A DNA stretch of 64,000 bases from Actinomyces sp. oral taxon 170 str. F0386 (GCF_000195595.1 NZ_GL882517.1:48764-112763), one strand, 5' to 3'; counted from the first letter of the stretch, positions 1 through 9,638 are shown. A program made the numbers and translations. Notes: generated by a model from the sequence alone, not told the origin.

Positions 1-1494
1 CATGGTGCGCGAGCGGTTGGCCGAGCACAGGTCGTCGATGGTGATGCCGAAGTAGTCGGCGGTCTGCGCCATGATGAGGGAGGTGGTGATCTCCTGGCCC
101 TCGGGATCGGAGATGATGTCCTTGAGGACCATCTCCGCCAGGGTCTGGTCGACGGGCTGCTTGTTGAGGGAGGCGAAGGCCGTCACGCGGATGAGCGCGC
201 CCTCGAGCTCGCGAATGTTGGTGGTGATGCGCGAGGCGATGTACTCCAGGACGTCGAAGGGCAGGTCGAGGCCCTCAGCAGTGCCCTTGCGGGAGAGGAT
301 CGCGATGCGGGTCTCCAGGTCCGGGGGCTGGACGTCGGCCAGCAGACCCCACTCGAACCGGGAGCGCAGGCGCTCATCGAGCCCGCCCAGGGCCTTGGGC
401 GGCTGGTCGGAGGTGAGGACTACCTGCTTGCCCGAGGAGTGCAAGGAGTTGAAGGTATGGAAGAACTCCTCGAGGGTAGATTCCTTGCCCTGGAGGAACT
501 GGATATCGTCGACCAGAAGAATGTCGACCTCACGGTAGCGGCGCTTGAATCCTTCCATGCGGCCGTCGTCCTGGTTGCCGTCGCGTACGCAGGCGATGAA
601 GTCGGAGACGAAGACCTCGGAGTTGACGTACTTGACGCGGATTCCCGGGTTGAGCGTCTGGGCGTAGTGGCCGACGGCGTGCAGCAGGTGGGTCTTGCCC
701 AGTCCGGAGCCGCCGTAGATGAACAGGGGGTTGTAGGCACGGGCCGGGGCCTCGGCCACCGCCAGGGCAGTGGCGTGGGCGAACCGGTTGGAGGAGCCGG
801 TGACGTAGGTGTCGAAGGTGTAGCGCGGGTTGAGCTGGGAGACGTCGTTGGCCGCCGTCGGCGTGAGCAGCCCCGCGGAGTTCTGGGGGCCGGCGGTTCC
901 GGGGCTGAAGGCGCCGGGGAATCCTGACATGGCAGGTGCGGGGCCCGACGTCGGTGAAGGAGCTGAGGCCGCCGAGGCCTGGGAACGGGGCATCGGTGAA
1001 GGGGCCGATACCTGGTAGCCCGGCGGGTCACCGATCTGCTCACCGTAGGCGGGCACGCCGGGGCTGCCGGCTGGATTGACGGTTGGGGCCATGGCTCCAG
1101 CGGCGTTGGGAACCGCGGGCGGAGCGGACACGGGCGACGGCCCTGACGGGGACGGAGGGGCCGGCGGAGACACTGATGCAGATGCGGTGGCCAGGTTGAC
1201 AGGTTCGGCAGCCGTGGGCGGCATCGGCGCGCGCGAGACCTCCGACGAGGTGTCGACTGTGACCTCGATGGGCATGGGGCGTCCCCAGACCTGCGTGATC
1301 GCGGCACCGATGGGGGCGCGTGCCTGCTCAACGATGTCCTTGGCGAAGGCCGAGCCGACGACGAGGACAAGAGTTCCGTCGACATCGATGAGGTGGGTCA
1401 TGCGGATCATGGACATCTTGCCCTGGCCCAGCTCTCCGGAGCTGGAGAGCACCTCAAGGGCTGAGAGCCATTTGGTGTTGGCAGCGTCGGGCAC
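1..1494 (-). CDS. dnaA: chromosomal replication initiator DnaA (3' part outside window)
   Basis: DnaA is the AAA+ ATPase that binds DnaA boxes, melts oriC and loads the helicase. The minus strand reads 498 codons from GTG at 1494 to the window edge without a stop. Seen: an N-terminal domain opening [14 protein letters not shown], a long Pro/Ala/Ser-rich linker, then the AAA+ core with Walker A in [17 protein letters not shown] and Walker B in [12 protein letters not shown]. The frame leaves the window at CSANRSRTM, inside domain IV, so the box-recognition helix is not visible. GTG 1494 is preferred because AGGAG lies 6 nt upstream and the protein then begins like other actinobacterial DnaAs; the frame is open further upstream. 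It diverges from rpmH across oriC. Confidence 0.97.
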   Translation of the reverse strand, partial: MPDAANTKWLSALEVLSSSGELGQGKMSMIRMTHLIDVDGTLVLVVGSAFAKDIVEQARAPIGAAITQVWGRPMPIEVTVDTSSEVSRAPMPPTAAEPVNLATASASVSPPAPPSPSGPSPVSAPPAVPNAAGAMAPTVNPAGSPGVPAYGEQIGDPPGYQVSAPSPMPRSQASAASAPSPTSGPAPAMSGFPGAFSPGTAGPQNSAGLLTPTAANDVSQLNPRYTFDTYVTGSSNRFAHATALAVAEAPARAYNPLFIYGGSGLGKTHLLHAVGHYAQTLNPGIRVKYVNSEVFVSDFIACVRDGNQDDGRMEGFKRRYREVDILLVDDIQFLQGKESTLEEFFHTFNSLHSSGKQVVLTSDQPPKALGGLDERLRSRFEWGLLADVQPPDLETRIAILSRKGTAEGLDLPFDVLEYIASRITTNIRELEGALIRVTAFASLNKQPVDQTLAEMVLKDIISDPEGQEITTSLIMAQTADYFGITIDDLCSANRSRTM

Positions 1495-1637
1495 GACGGA
1501 CTCCTGATCGGCATGGTTGGTGGTGAACCCGGTGGTAGCAGCCTGACCGGCGTCGGCCAGGGCACTGCGTCGATGATGACAGGGATGTGTGGAAGTGGCG
1601 AACCGGAAGGTCCTGACCGGGCATCCCATGATGCTGT

Positions 1638-1914
1638 TTCTCCACAGCCTTGTCCACATCTGGGGACACAGAGAGCAAAGACTCACAGGTTTTATTCAGA
1701 ATAAACTCTGAGATCATCAGGGTTATTTGGTCCCGACCATGCCGCACGAGCCCGCAGAATGACAGATGTGTAGCCGTTTCCGCGGCTCCTGCGAAGATGC
1801 ACGCAGATCAGTAAGTTATCCACATATCCGCAAGGTTGTGGACAGATGGCTTCCCACAGCGGTGGACGCGGACGGATCCTGGCTGTGGATGACATGTGGA
1901 CGAGATGTGGATGA
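1638..1914. other. oriC: oriC: DnaA-box cluster between dnaA and rpmH
   Basis: The 600-nt gap between dnaA and rpmH holds no convincing gene but is dense in DnaA boxes. A perfect TTATCCACA is at 1816-1824 and TTGTCCACA at 1650-1658. Inverted boxes are at 1837-1845 (TGTGGACAG), 1884-1892 (TGTGGATGA), 1895-1903 (TGTGGACGA) and 1906-1914 (TGTGGATGA), with a weaker TTCTCCACA at 1638-1646. An AT-rich stretch at about 1686-1725, with a TTTATT/AATAAA dyad, is a candidate unwinding element. Box density, AT-rich DNA and position beside dnaA support an origin; activity is inferred. The stretch 1915-2094 shows only rpmH upstream sequence. Confidence 0.85.
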
Positions 1915-2094
1915 CGCCATCGGTCACAGTGGTCACAGTCGGCCGCATCCGTTTGACCGGCAAGAGGGCCAAACGTAGGCTGTTGCAGACGTTCGCGCGG
2001 AGTCACGTCCCGATCCATGGGGCAGCCGCGTGAGCGACAGTGCCGCGATCCTCGCGATGCACTGTTCCGATCACCTCAAGCAGGAGTTACGCCC

Positions 2095-2232
2095 GTGAGC
2101 AAGCGGACCTACCAGCCGAACAACCGTCGTCGTGCCAAGGTGCACGGCTTCCGTAAGCGCATGTCCACCCGCGCAGGTCGCGCTGTCCTCGCTTCGCGAC
2201 GCCGCAAGGGTCGCGCTCGCCTCGCCGCCTGA
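2095..2232 (+). CDS. rpmH: 50S ribosomal protein L34
   Basis: L34 is a small basic protein of the large ribosomal subunit. The 45-residue product starts [19 protein letters not shown] and ends in an Arg/Lys-rich tail, matching the family in length and in the [11 protein letters not shown] signature. The start is GTG at 2095 with CAGGAG at 2081-2086; a longer in-frame extension from 2017 lacks family similarity. rnpA follows after one base, the usual rpmH-rnpA arrangement. Confidence 0.97.
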   Translation: MSKRTYQPNNRRRAKVHGFRKRMSTRAGRAVLASRRRKGRARLAA

Positions 2233-2233
2233 G

Positions 2234-2614
2234 GTGCTCGGCGCGGCGCACCGGTTGGCGCGGGGTGAGGACTTCACTACCGCGATCCGTCGGGGTACGC
2301 GTTGCGGGAACCGCAGGCTGGTTGTGCACTACCACGCCGGCGGGAGAGGGGATGAATCCCCGGCTCTCGTCGGCGTCGTCGTGCCCAAGAAGCAGATCCC
2401 GCTGGCGACCCACCGCAACCGTGTCAAGCGTCGCGTGAGAGCTCTCATGGCTCAGCGGGTTGGTGGGCTTGAACCAGGAGCCCGCGTCGTCGTGCGCGGA
2501 CTGGCCGGAGCCGATGGCGCCGACAGTCGCACCCTAGGGAGAGATCTGGACAGGCTTCTCAACCGGTGCCGAGAGCGTGACGGTGAGCGCCGGGTCCACG
2601 GGCAGCAGCGGTAG
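2234..2614 (+). CDS. rnpA: ribonuclease P protein component
   Basis: This is the protein subunit of RNase P, which helps the catalytic RNA remove tRNA 5' leaders. From GTG at 2234 the product is 126 residues, a normal family length. It begins VLGAAHRLARGEDFTTAIRRG and contains the conserved RNR-type RNA-binding motif in THRNRVKRRVRALM. The open frame extends upstream to 2132, but that part overlaps rpmH in another frame and is not expected in the family. GTG 2234 sits one base after the rpmH stop, which suggests translational coupling. yidD follows 18 nt downstream. Confidence 0.95.
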   Translation: MLGAAHRLARGEDFTTAIRRGTRCGNRRLVVHYHAGGRGDESPALVGVVVPKKQIPLATHRNRVKRRVRALMAQRVGGLEPGARVVVRGLAGADGADSRTLGRDLDRLLNRCRERDGERRVHGQQR

Positions 2615-2632
2615 GACGGATACGAGTGAGCA

Positions 2633-2917
2633 ATGAGTAGATGGCTGACGCGAGCTCTTCTGGCTCCAGTGCGTCTCTATCAGCGCTTCATCTCACCGCT
2701 CCTGCCGGCGTCGTGCCGCTATTACCCCACCTGCTCGGCCTACGCGGTCACGGCGGTGGAGGTGCACGGTCCCATCAAGGGCGTGCTGCTGGCCACCTGG
2801 CGTCTGCTGCGCTGCAACCCGCTGACTCCCGGTGGAGTCGACCATGTTCCGGACAAGGGGCGCTGGCGCTACGACCATCCCCGTGATGTCCCGCGCTTCA
2901 GGGTTGAGGAAACCTGA
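2633..2917 (+). CDS. yidD: membrane protein insertion efficiency factor YidD
   Basis: YidD is a small membrane-associated protein that assists YidC-dependent insertion. The 94-residue product carries the family core: an amphipathic N-terminus ([19 protein letters not shown]), then [14 protein letters not shown] and the Cys/Pro-rich [13 protein letters not shown]. These include the conserved cysteines of CRYYPTCS and RCNP. It lies between rnpA and yidC, the standard position. The ATG at 2633 gives the normal length. Confidence 0.96.
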   Translation: MSRWLTRALLAPVRLYQRFISPLLPASCRYYPTCSAYAVTAVEVHGPIKGVLLATWRLLRCNPLTPGGVDHVPDKGRWRYDHPRDVPRFRVEET

Positions 2918-3012
2918 TCGATCCCGGCGAACCGATTGACATAGTGCCGACTCGCGCTCCGAGCTCGCGCTGATACTGCTCTCCCACGAGAATCCCCACA
3001 CAAGGAGTACGG

Positions 3013-4224
3013 ATGGACACGATGCTATGGCCCCTCAAGGTGGCCGTGGCCTGGGTCATGGTCACGATCCACAAGGGCCTGGTCCTCATCGGATTCCCCG
3101 ACGGGCCGGGTATCGCCTGGGTGCTGTCCATCATCGGTCTGACGATCGTGGTGCGGCTGCTCATCATGCCGCTGTTCGTCAAGCAGATCCGTGCCTCGCG
3201 TGGGATGCAGCTCCTCCAGCCGGAGATGAAGGCGCTCCAGGCCAAGTACAAGGGCAAGAAGGATCCCGAGTCGCGCCAGCGCATGAACGAAGAGATGATG
3301 GCGCTCTACCGCAAGCACGGGACCAATCCCATGGCCTCCTGCCTGCCGATCCTGGTGCAGATGCCCATCTTCTTCGCCCTGTTCCGCGTGCTGGCCTCGC
3401 TGGGCGCTGTCGCGGGCGGCACCTACGGTCGTCCTTCGATCGGCCCACTCACGCAGCAGCTGGCCGAGCAGGTGCAGGCCTCCAGCGTCTTCGGCGCCAG
3501 CCTGTCCTCCTCCTTCATGAGCAGCGCTGACACGCAGGTCAAGATCGTCACGGTGGCCATGATCATCATCATGTCGGTGACGCAGTGGTACACCATGGCG
3601 CAGCTGACGATGAAGAACATGTCGGCGGAGTCCATGGACTCCGACAACCCCATGATCCGGTCCCAGCGGATGATGATGTACGTGATGCCGGTCATCTTCG
3701 CCATCTCCGGCGTCAACTTCCAGATCGGTGTACTTGTCTACTGGGTGATCTCCAACCTGTGGACCATGGGCCAGCAGTTCTTCACCATCCGCAACATGCC
3801 CGCACCCGGCAGCGAGGCCGAGAAGAAGTATCGCGCCCGGGTCAACGCCAAGCGGGCGCGCAAGGGCCTGCCCTCCCTTGAGGAGGAGGAGCGAGCCGAG
3901 GCGGCCGCCAAGGCCGAGGCCGAGGGTCGCACCGGCGGACAGCGGGTGCAGCCGGTGCGTAAGAACCGGCGGAAGAAGTCCGGTGGCCAGGGCGAGGCGC
4001 ACGGTGAGACTCGCAATGAGGCTCAGACTGACGCCGTCGGAGAGTCCGACGACGATGAGGCGTCCGGCGAGGACATGAGTGGCTCCAAGGGGTCGGCATC
4101 CTCCAAGAGTGGTGGCCTCAGCGACGAGGAGATCGCTCGACGTCGTTACGAGCGCCGGGCCCGTCAGCGTCGCGAGGCGGCGGCCCGACGCAAGGCTCAG
4201 GCCAAGAAGAAGCGCAACCGCTGA
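3013..4224 (+). CDS. yidC: membrane protein insertase YidC
   Basis: YidC (Oxa1/Alb3 family) inserts and folds inner-membrane proteins, alone or with Sec. The 403-residue protein opens with membrane segments around residues 3-25 and 30-55 and has the cytoplasmic loop KQIRASRGMQLLQPEMKALQ with its conserved basic face. Further membrane segments are near 115-135, 180-200 and 220-250. The C-terminal ~130 residues are highly charged, with Lys/Arg/Glu blocks, typical of actinobacterial YidC tails that touch ribosomes. AAGGAG at 3002-3007 precedes the ATG. It lies in the rpmH-to-rsmG cluster. Confidence 0.96.
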   Translation: MDTMLWPLKVAVAWVMVTIHKGLVLIGFPDGPGIAWVLSIIGLTIVVRLLIMPLFVKQIRASRGMQLLQPEMKALQAKYKGKKDPESRQRMNEEMMALYRKHGTNPMASCLPILVQMPIFFALFRVLASLGAVAGGTYGRPSIGPLTQQLAEQVQASSVFGASLSSSFMSSADTQVKIVTVAMIIIMSVTQWYTMAQLTMKNMSAESMDSDNPMIRSQRMMMYVMPVIFAISGVNFQIGVLVYWVISNLWTMGQQFFTIRNMPAPGSEAEKKYRARVNAKRARKGLPSLEEEERAEAAAKAEAEGRTGGQRVQPVRKNRRKKSGGQGEAHGETRNEAQTDAVGESDDDEASGEDMSGSKGSASSKSGGLSDEEIARRRYERRARQRREAAARRKAQAKKKRNR

Positions 4225-4277
4225 GAGCTGCTCAGCGGCAGGACAACCCGGTTCCCATCACAGATACGGATGACATC

Positions 4278-4913
4278 ATGAGTGAGCAGCACAGTAACGA
4301 CTCCTCCCAGCAGTCCGCAGGCAGGCCTGTGAGCAGCACCGTCTCGCGCCTCGAGGAGGAGGGCGAGATCGGCGCCGACTACCTGGAGGAGCTTCTCGAC
4401 ATCGCCGACCTGGGAGGCGACATCGATATCGACATCGACCACGGACGCGCCTCGATCGCCGTGGTCGCCTCCGAGGAGGGTGACGAGCGCGAGCTCGCTG
4501 ATCTTGTCGGACGCGATGGTGAGGTTCTGGAGGCCGTTCAGGAGCTGACCCGTCTCGCGGTCCAGGCTCGCACCGGCAACCGGTCCCGGCTCATGCTCGA
4601 CATCAACGGTTACCGCGCCGATCGTCGCACCGAGCTCACCAAGGTCGCCCAGGAGGCCGTTACCAAGGTGCTCACCTCAGGTGAGACCGTCAGCCTGGAG
4701 CCGATGAATCCCTTCGAGCGCAAGGTGTGCCACGACGTCGTCGCCTCCGCCGGCCTGGTCTCAGAGTCCGAGGGCGCCGAGCCCCACCGCTACGTCGTGG
4801 TTCTGCCGGCCGACGAGGCTGATGACCAGGACGGTGATGACGCCGACGGCGTGGACGTCGTCGAGAAGGCCGGCGAGGAGTCGGAGTCGGTCGCGGAGCG
4901 CTCTGACGCATGA
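4278..4913 (+). CDS. jag: Jag/KhpB-type R3H and KH domain RNA-binding protein
   Basis: Jag (KhpB, SpoIIIJ-associated) is a small RNA-binding protein encoded next to yidC. The 211-residue protein has a KH-like region (about 45-125) including LVGRDGEVLEAVQELTRLAVQ. An R3H domain follows (about 125-175), where VSLEPMNPFERKVCHDVV provides the MNPFERKxxH signature. The tail is acidic and low-complexity. It ends in a 4-nt ATGA overlap with rsmG. The family has been linked to cell-size and division control in Firmicutes; its role here is not shown by the sequence. Confidence 0.93.
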   Translation: MSEQHSNDSSQQSAGRPVSSTVSRLEEEGEIGADYLEELLDIADLGGDIDIDIDHGRASIAVVASEEGDERELADLVGRDGEVLEAVQELTRLAVQARTGNRSRLMLDINGYRADRRTELTKVAQEAVTKVLTSGETVSLEPMNPFERKVCHDVVASAGLVSESEGAEPHRYVVVLPADEADDQDGDDADGVDVVEKAGEESESVAERSDA

Positions 4914-5554
4914 GTGAGGAGCAGCGGGCCCAGGTGGAGGAGCCGACGTCGGAGATGCGGGAGATCTTCGGGGTCTCCTTCTCCGCGGCGGAGCACTTCG
5001 CCCAGATGCTCGCTGAGGAGGGTGAGCTGCGCGGTCTCGTGGGGCCGCGTGAGCTTCCCCGCCTGTGGAGCCGGCACATCGTCAACTCGGCCGCCGTGGT
5101 CCCTTTCCTCCCGGCCCGGGGAAGCGTGGCCGACGTTGGTTCCGGGGCCGGTTTCCCCGGTGTGGTGGTCGCGCTGCTGCGACCCGACCTCGACGTCACT
5201 CTCATTGAGACGATGGAGCGGCGCACCCAGTGGCTCTCCGACGTCGTCGAGGAGCTGGACCTGGACAACGTGACCATTCGACGAGCACGCGCCGAGGAGA
5301 TCAAGGACCGCTATGACGTGGTCACGGCTCGTGCGGTGGCGAACCTGTCCAAGCTGGTGAGGCTGACCGCACCGTTGCTCCGGCCGGGGGGTGCCTTGCT
5401 CGCCCTCAAGGGGATGCGAGCACAAGCCGAGGTCGACGACGCCAAGTACGTTATTAAAAATAAAAAGTTATCAGTTGCTGTAGTTCATGAGGTTGTTACT
5501 CCCGGCGATGAAACGACTGCCGTGGTTGAGATTCGCCGCCCGAAGAACCGGTGA
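4910..5554 (+). CDS. rsmG: 16S rRNA (guanine-N7) methyltransferase RsmG
   Basis: RsmG (GidB) methylates N7 of a guanine in 16S rRNA using SAM. The 214-residue protein has the SAM-binding motif VADVGSGAGFPGVVVALLRP and the family segment SRHIVNSAAVVPFL. The arrangement jag-rsmG-parA-parB is conserved in many bacteria. The last ~35 codons change sharply: about 5445-5500 is AT-rich, with AAA, AAT, ATT and a TTA codon rare in this genome. Despite this the protein remains full length with a plausible C-terminus (VVEIRRPKNR). Confidence 0.95.
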   Translation: MSEEQRAQVEEPTSEMREIFGVSFSAAEHFAQMLAEEGELRGLVGPRELPRLWSRHIVNSAAVVPFLPARGSVADVGSGAGFPGVVVALLRPDLDVTLIETMERRTQWLSDVVEELDLDNVTIRRARAEEIKDRYDVVTARAVANLSKLVRLTAPLLRPGGALLALKGMRAQAEVDDAKYVIKNKKLSVAVVHEVVTPGDETTAVVEIRRPKNR

Positions 5555-5661
5555 GATACGGCGCGCGTTCGGTGTAACGCGTAAGGATCGACCTGCTCGC
5601 GTAGACTCGTAACTGCCCGACTGGCTCGGGCCGTTGGATCGTCGTCCGAGGAGAAGCAGGT

Positions 5662-6564
5662 TTGTCCGGATCGTCTATCTTCGATCAGCTCCAGGCCGAG
5701 CACCTCGCCCTAGACGAGGTAGCGGGTGGAGAGTTCCCACATCCCGAGCGAACCCGGGTCGTCGCGGTCGCGAACCAGAAAGGCGGCGTCGGAAAGACGT
5801 CGACCGCAGTCAATCTCGCCGCTGCGCTGGCCGAAGGAGGATTGCACGTCCTCCTCATCGATGCTGACTCGCAGGGCAATGCTTCGACCGCACTGGGGGT
5901 GGAGCATGGTGATGACAATGCGTCCATCTACGATGTTCTTGTCGACGGGGTATCCATTAAGGATGTCGTGGCCAAGACCCGCTTCTGTGAGACCTTGTGG
6001 TGTGTGCCGGCAACAATTGACGTCGCCGCCGTCGAGATCGAGCTCATCTCCACCGCTGAGAGGGAGTCACGTCTGCGGCGTGCGCTCGTGGACTACCTGG
6101 TTTCACGTGAAACCGATGGACAGGAACCGCTCGACTACGTCATCATCGACTGCCCTCCCAGCCTCGGTATCATGACGATCAACGCCTTCGTCGCAGCCGA
6201 CGAAGTCCTTATTCCGATGCAGGCCGAGTACTACGCCCTTGAGGGACTGGCCCTCCTGACACGATCCATCGATCGGATCGCTCGCATTCACAATCCGGGC
6301 TTGGGTGTCTCGATGATTGTGCTCACCATGTTTGACGGACGCACCACCTTGGCGCGTGAGGTGGAGTCCGAGGTTCGTTCCTATTTCCCTGATGCGACGC
6401 TGGACACCAAGGTGCCGCGTTCCATCCGTGTTGCCGAAGCTCCCTCCTTCGGCGCTCCCGTGGTGTTCTGGGATCCCCGGTCCACCGGCGCGATTGCGTA
6501 TAAGAAAATGGCTCGTGAAGTTGCTCTCCGGGGCGCTCCCCGAAATGAAGGCGAGGAAGCCTAA
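5662..6564 (+). CDS. parA: chromosome partitioning ATPase ParA
   Basis: ParA (Soj) is a deviant-Walker ATPase that binds nucleoid DNA and moves ParB-parS complexes. The 300-residue product has KGGVGKT at residues 40-46, the Walker A' segment [15 protein letters not shown] and the Walker B region [10 protein letters not shown]. The start is TTG at 5662, supported by GAGGAGAAG at 5649-5657 and by the lack of another good start. parB begins one base into its stop codon. A perfect parS site lies inside the gene at 6100-6113 and is read as VSRET (residue ~147), between two conserved motifs. Confidence 0.97.
   Translation: MSGSSIFDQLQAEHLALDEVAGGEFPHPERTRVVAVANQKGGVGKTSTAVNLAAALAEGGLHVLLIDADSQGNASTALGVEHGDDNASIYDVLVDGVSIKDVVAKTRFCETLWCVPATIDVAAVEIELISTAERESRLRRALVDYLVSRETDGQEPLDYVIIDCPPSLGIMTINAFVAADEVLIPMQAEYYALEGLALLTRSIDRIARIHNPGLGVSMIVLTMFDGRTTLAREVESEVRSYFPDATLDTKVPRSIRVAEAPSFGAPVVFWDPRSTGAIAYKKMAREVALRGAPRNEGEEA
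6100..6113. repeat. parS: parS site 1 (inside parA)
   Basis: A perfect GTTTCACGTGAAAC palindrome inside parA, read as VSRET in the ParA frame. Confidence 0.93.
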
Positions 6565-8216
6565 TGGCTCAGAAACGGCGCGGACTCGGACGGGGTCTGC
6601 AGGCGCTGATTCCAGAGGCGCAGAAGGAGAAGGTCTCTGCGTCTCGTCCTTCTGACGTGTTCTTTCCTGATTCGAGGAAGGCGGAGGTCCAGGATGAGAA
6701 AGCACCTTCTGAGCCCGAGCATGCCGCCCCGGAGCCGGAGGCGGAAGCTCGGAGCACCCGCGATCTGACGGCGACTCTCCTGGCTCCTTCTCAACGGAAG
6801 CGGGGGTCGAAGAGTCGCTCAACGCGTTCGACGTCGTCTAAGACGACAGAGAAGAGTAAACAGACAACGTCTGTTTCACGTGAAACCACGCCGGATTCGG
6901 TTGCCGCGACGGATACCGCCGCTACTGCTGCGAAGAAGACCGGAAAGACCTCGTCAGCTACCTCGGCCAAGCGCACCCGATCGACGGTTCAGAGGAAGAC
7001 AACGGCACAGAAGCGTCCGGCGAAGAAGGTTCCGGAGGCTGTGGAGCCGGCTGAGGAAGCAGTGGAGGAGCTGACAGCGCAGCCGGAGGTCGCTGAGACG
7101 TCATCTGCTGCGATTGCTCAGTCGGCGCAGGATATCTCGACCGAGGTTGAGGCTGTTGCTGAATCCTCTCCGGAGACAGTCGTCACCTCCGAAGAGCCTG
7201 TTGTTTCACGTGAAACGGAGGAGGGACACTCCTCGGTCATCGATGCCGAGCCCACTGAGTCCTTGCGCTCCGATGAACAGCCGTCTGCCGACATGTCGGA
7301 GAAGCCTGATACTCGCGCTGATTCACATGACGCGATCGATGGCGAAGATGATGCTGCGGACGCTGATGCGTCCGATCTGGTTCCAGTCCCCGGTGCCCGT
7401 TTCGCTGAGATTCCGGTGGAGCTGATTCACCCGAATCCTCGTCAGCCTCGGCAGGTATTCGATGAGGAGGACATCTCAGAGCTGGCTGCGTCTATCGCGG
7501 AAGTGGGACTGCTGCAACCAATCGTGGTGCGGCAGGTGCCGACCGCTTCGGGAGAGGATCCGCGTTACGAGCTCATCATGGGTGAGCGTCGTCTGCGTGC
7601 TTCTAAGGAAGCCGGCCTGGAGACGATTCCGGCTGTTGTCCGGGATACTGACGACGTCGATCTTCTGCGAGACGCACTGCTGGAGAACCTGCACCGCGTC
7701 CAGCTCAACCCCCTGGAAGAGGCTGCGGCCTACCAGCAGCTGCTGGAGGACTTCCAGTGCACTCACGCGGAGCTGTCCGAGCGGATCGCTCGTTCGCGCT
7801 CACAGATCTCCAATACGCTGCGCCTCATGAAGCTACCGCCGCTGGTTCAGCGTCGGCTCGCCGCCAATGTCATCTCGGCCGGCCACGCTCGCGCTCTTCT
7901 CGGACTTCCGAACGCTGCGGAAATGGAACGTCTCGCTCAGCGTGTGGTGGCCGAGGGACTCTCAGTTCGAGCAACAGAAGAGCTTGTTGCGCTCCACGAG
8001 GAGCCGGAACCGGGCTCGGATCAGCCAAAGGTACTGCGGGCGCGCAGCACCCCTCTCCCGGCGCTGTCAACGCGGCTCTCGGATGCTTTCGACACTCGCG
8101 TCAAGGTGACACGTGGAGCGAAGAAGGGTCGCATCACTATTGAGTTCGCCGGGGATGACGATCTCGCTCGTATCGTTGGTGCGCTGGCGCCGGGGACATC
8201 GCTCGACGAAGAGTAG
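6564..8216 (+). CDS. parB: centromere-binding CTPase ParB with a very long disordered N-terminus
   Basis: ParB loads at parS, binds CTP, spreads as a clamp and recruits ParA and SMC. It is 550 residues, whereas typical ParBs are about 290-370. Residues 5-16 ([12 protein letters not shown]) are the ParA-activating peptide. Residues ~70-150 are Lys/Arg/Ser/Thr-rich, and ~150-275 are Glu/Asp/Pro-rich. The ParB N domain starts near 279 ([17 protein letters not shown]), with CTP-pocket motifs GERRLRA (~340) and [14 protein letters not shown] (~374), then the HTH parS-binding domain and a C-terminal dimerisation region. Two perfect parS sites lie inside the linker, both read VSRET. It overlaps parA by 1 nt. 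Confidence 0.96.
   Translation: MAQKRRGLGRGLQALIPEAQKEKVSASRPSDVFFPDSRKAEVQDEKAPSEPEHAAPEPEAEARSTRDLTATLLAPSQRKRGSKSRSTRSTSSKTTEKSKQTTSVSRETTPDSVAATDTAATAAKKTGKTSSATSAKRTRSTVQRKTTAQKRPAKKVPEAVEPAEEAVEELTAQPEVAETSSAAIAQSAQDISTEVEAVAESSPETVVTSEEPVVSRETEEGHSSVIDAEPTESLRSDEQPSADMSEKPDTRADSHDAIDGEDDAADADASDLVPVPGARFAEIPVELIHPNPRQPRQVFDEEDISELAASIAEVGLLQPIVVRQVPTASGEDPRYELIMGERRLRASKEAGLETIPAVVRDTDDVDLLRDALLENLHRVQLNPLEEAAAYQQLLEDFQCTHAELSERIARSRSQISNTLRLMKLPPLVQRRLAANVISAGHARALLGLPNAAEMERLAQRVVAEGLSVRATEELVALHEEPEPGSDQPKVLRARSTPLPALSTRLSDAFDTRVKVTRGAKKGRITIEFAGDDDLARIVGALAPGTSLDEE
6873..6886. repeat. parS: parS site 2 (inside parB)
   Basis: A perfect 14-bp palindrome within the basic half of the ParB linker, read as VSRET. 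Confidence 0.93.
7203..7216. repeat. parS: parS site 3 (inside parB)
   Basis: A perfect 14-bp palindrome within the acidic half of the ParB linker, again read as VSRET. Confidence 0.93.
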
Positions 8217-8242
8217 CTGACGCCGAATGTGACAACAACGGC

Positions 8243-8273
8243 GGGGGCTGAGACAGAAACTGTCTCAGCCCCC
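8243..8273 (+). terminator. terminator of parAB
   Basis: A perfect 14-bp stem (8243-8256 with 8260-8273) closes an AAA loop and is followed by ATTTCTCGTT, 26 nt after the parB stop. It would stop parAB transcription before the parS array. Confidence 0.88.
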
Positions 8274-8361
8274 ATTTCTCGTTGTGATGAAGCAACGGAG
8301 GCGGATGACGCTTCGTCTTCCTCGGGTGAGGTGCTGGAGTTCAGAGGGACCTGCAGATCGT

Positions 8362-8375
8362 GTTTCACGTGAAAC
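8362..8375. repeat. parS: parS site 4
   Basis: A perfect 14-bp palindrome; first site of the gene-free array, about 90 nt beyond the parB terminator. Confidence 0.93.
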
Positions 8376-8709
8376 GGTGCAGCCTTGCTGTTAGTGCCCG
8401 GGATGAGATCTAAGAACCAACGGTGCATGGCACATCTCTCGGCCTACCGAGTGAGCGTCGTTTAACCGAGGTGTCAAGGCCGATGTGCTCCTTCTGGGTG
8501 GGGCTCGCCGTCTTGTCTCAATACCTTTCCCGAGAAGGCGACCTGCTTCGGGTGGATGCTGGCCGTCATCGTTGTCGGCAGCTAGCCTGATATGGCGTGG
8601 CTAGTGATGCCGCGGGAGAACCGACTCCTCCTGGTGAACTGGAACCGGCGATCGACTGAGGGTAGCGGGCTGACAGCATCCGTTGTCGGGGTAGATCCTT
8701 CCGACGTTG

Positions 8710-8723
8710 GTTTCACGTGAAAC
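8710..8723. repeat. parS: parS site 5
   Basis: Perfect; the palindrome extends to 16 bp as GGTTTCACGTGAAACC. Confidence 0.93.
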
Positions 8724-8867
8724 CGGTGAAGAGCTTCTAGCAGGCCACTGACCGGCAGACGTCGTCACATAGCTCGTCGTGGAGGAGGGCAGCGACGCAA
8801 CGAGGTCTATTGCTGGCCCTCTCCCGAGAGATGTCCGGCTGGTCTTCTACGGCGCGGTAGAGAGGCC

Positions 8868-8881
8868 GTTTCACGTGAAAC
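8868..8881. repeat. parS: parS site 6
   Basis: A perfect 14-bp palindrome extended to CGTTTCACGTGAAACG. Confidence 0.93.
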
Positions 8882-9306
8882 GTCGATCAGTTCCCTATGG
8901 GGTACGCGTGCGTGGCACATACGAATGTGTGAATCGCCGGAGGGGCGCCACAGCCACGTTTCACTCATGTTCTTAATCAGGGCGGTCATAGATCATCCGA
9001 ACATCAGCTCGCGTAATGTCTATCGTTCGAATCGGTGGTTGATGCTAGTGGCGGGGTGCCAATGTGGGTGCAACGGTGGCGTAGTCGGCCCGGTTGGTCT
9101 GTAGAGGTGGCTTTACAGGCCCAACAGTAGTGAGAGGTACCGACAGGCTTGAGAGTAGCTTCAGTGTGAAGCACCTGGATCGCCTTGAGTGTCGGAACCC
9201 TGTCGGGTGGCCCGTTCTCTGACGGGCCGCCGATGGCGCAGACAACAGTCTGCTCCCGACTTCGGCGGCGGTACGGATCGGTTGTCATCGACGGAAGCCC
9301 GATTTG

Positions 9307-9320
9307 GTTTCACGTGAAAC
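9307..9320. repeat. parS: parS site 7
   Basis: A perfect 14-bp palindrome flanked by G and G. Confidence 0.93.
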
Positions 9321-9638
9321 GGAGATAGGAGCACTGCTACAGCTTGAGACAGCTTCGTTCCCTTCCTGAAACGATAGCTACGTCGGTTCAGGCTGGTGAT
9401 GCTGCTCATGCCGGGAAGGCGTGGGTAGGTGTGCTGCTCTTCCATACTTTGTATGTGGCACAGAAGAACGGATGTACTGACGGGACCGTCGTGACCCGAA
9501 TCGTCTTCCTCGGTGGAGACGTTATCAATGGGTGCAGGAGGCTGGAATGCCGTCCTGGGTTGGCGAACTAAGGACTGAAACCAATTTGATGTTGCAGCAG
9601 AAGGGGGAACACTCGGTGATCAGGCCAACTCGATGCTG

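Noticed and set aside
1..1385. A 321-codon frame on the minus strand rich in Arg/Pro/Ser overlapping dnaA
   Set aside because: It is an out-of-frame shadow of dnaA; the true frame has clear DnaA motifs.
3614..3637. ATGAAGAACATGTCGGCGG in yidC resembling an arm of the dispersed repeat
   Set aside because: It encodes a normal YidC segment (MKNMSAES), lacks the opposite arm and central block, and is probably coincidence.
8958..8971. GTTTCAC half-site resembling parS
   Set aside because: The right half is lost (TCATGTT), so ParB binding is unlikely.
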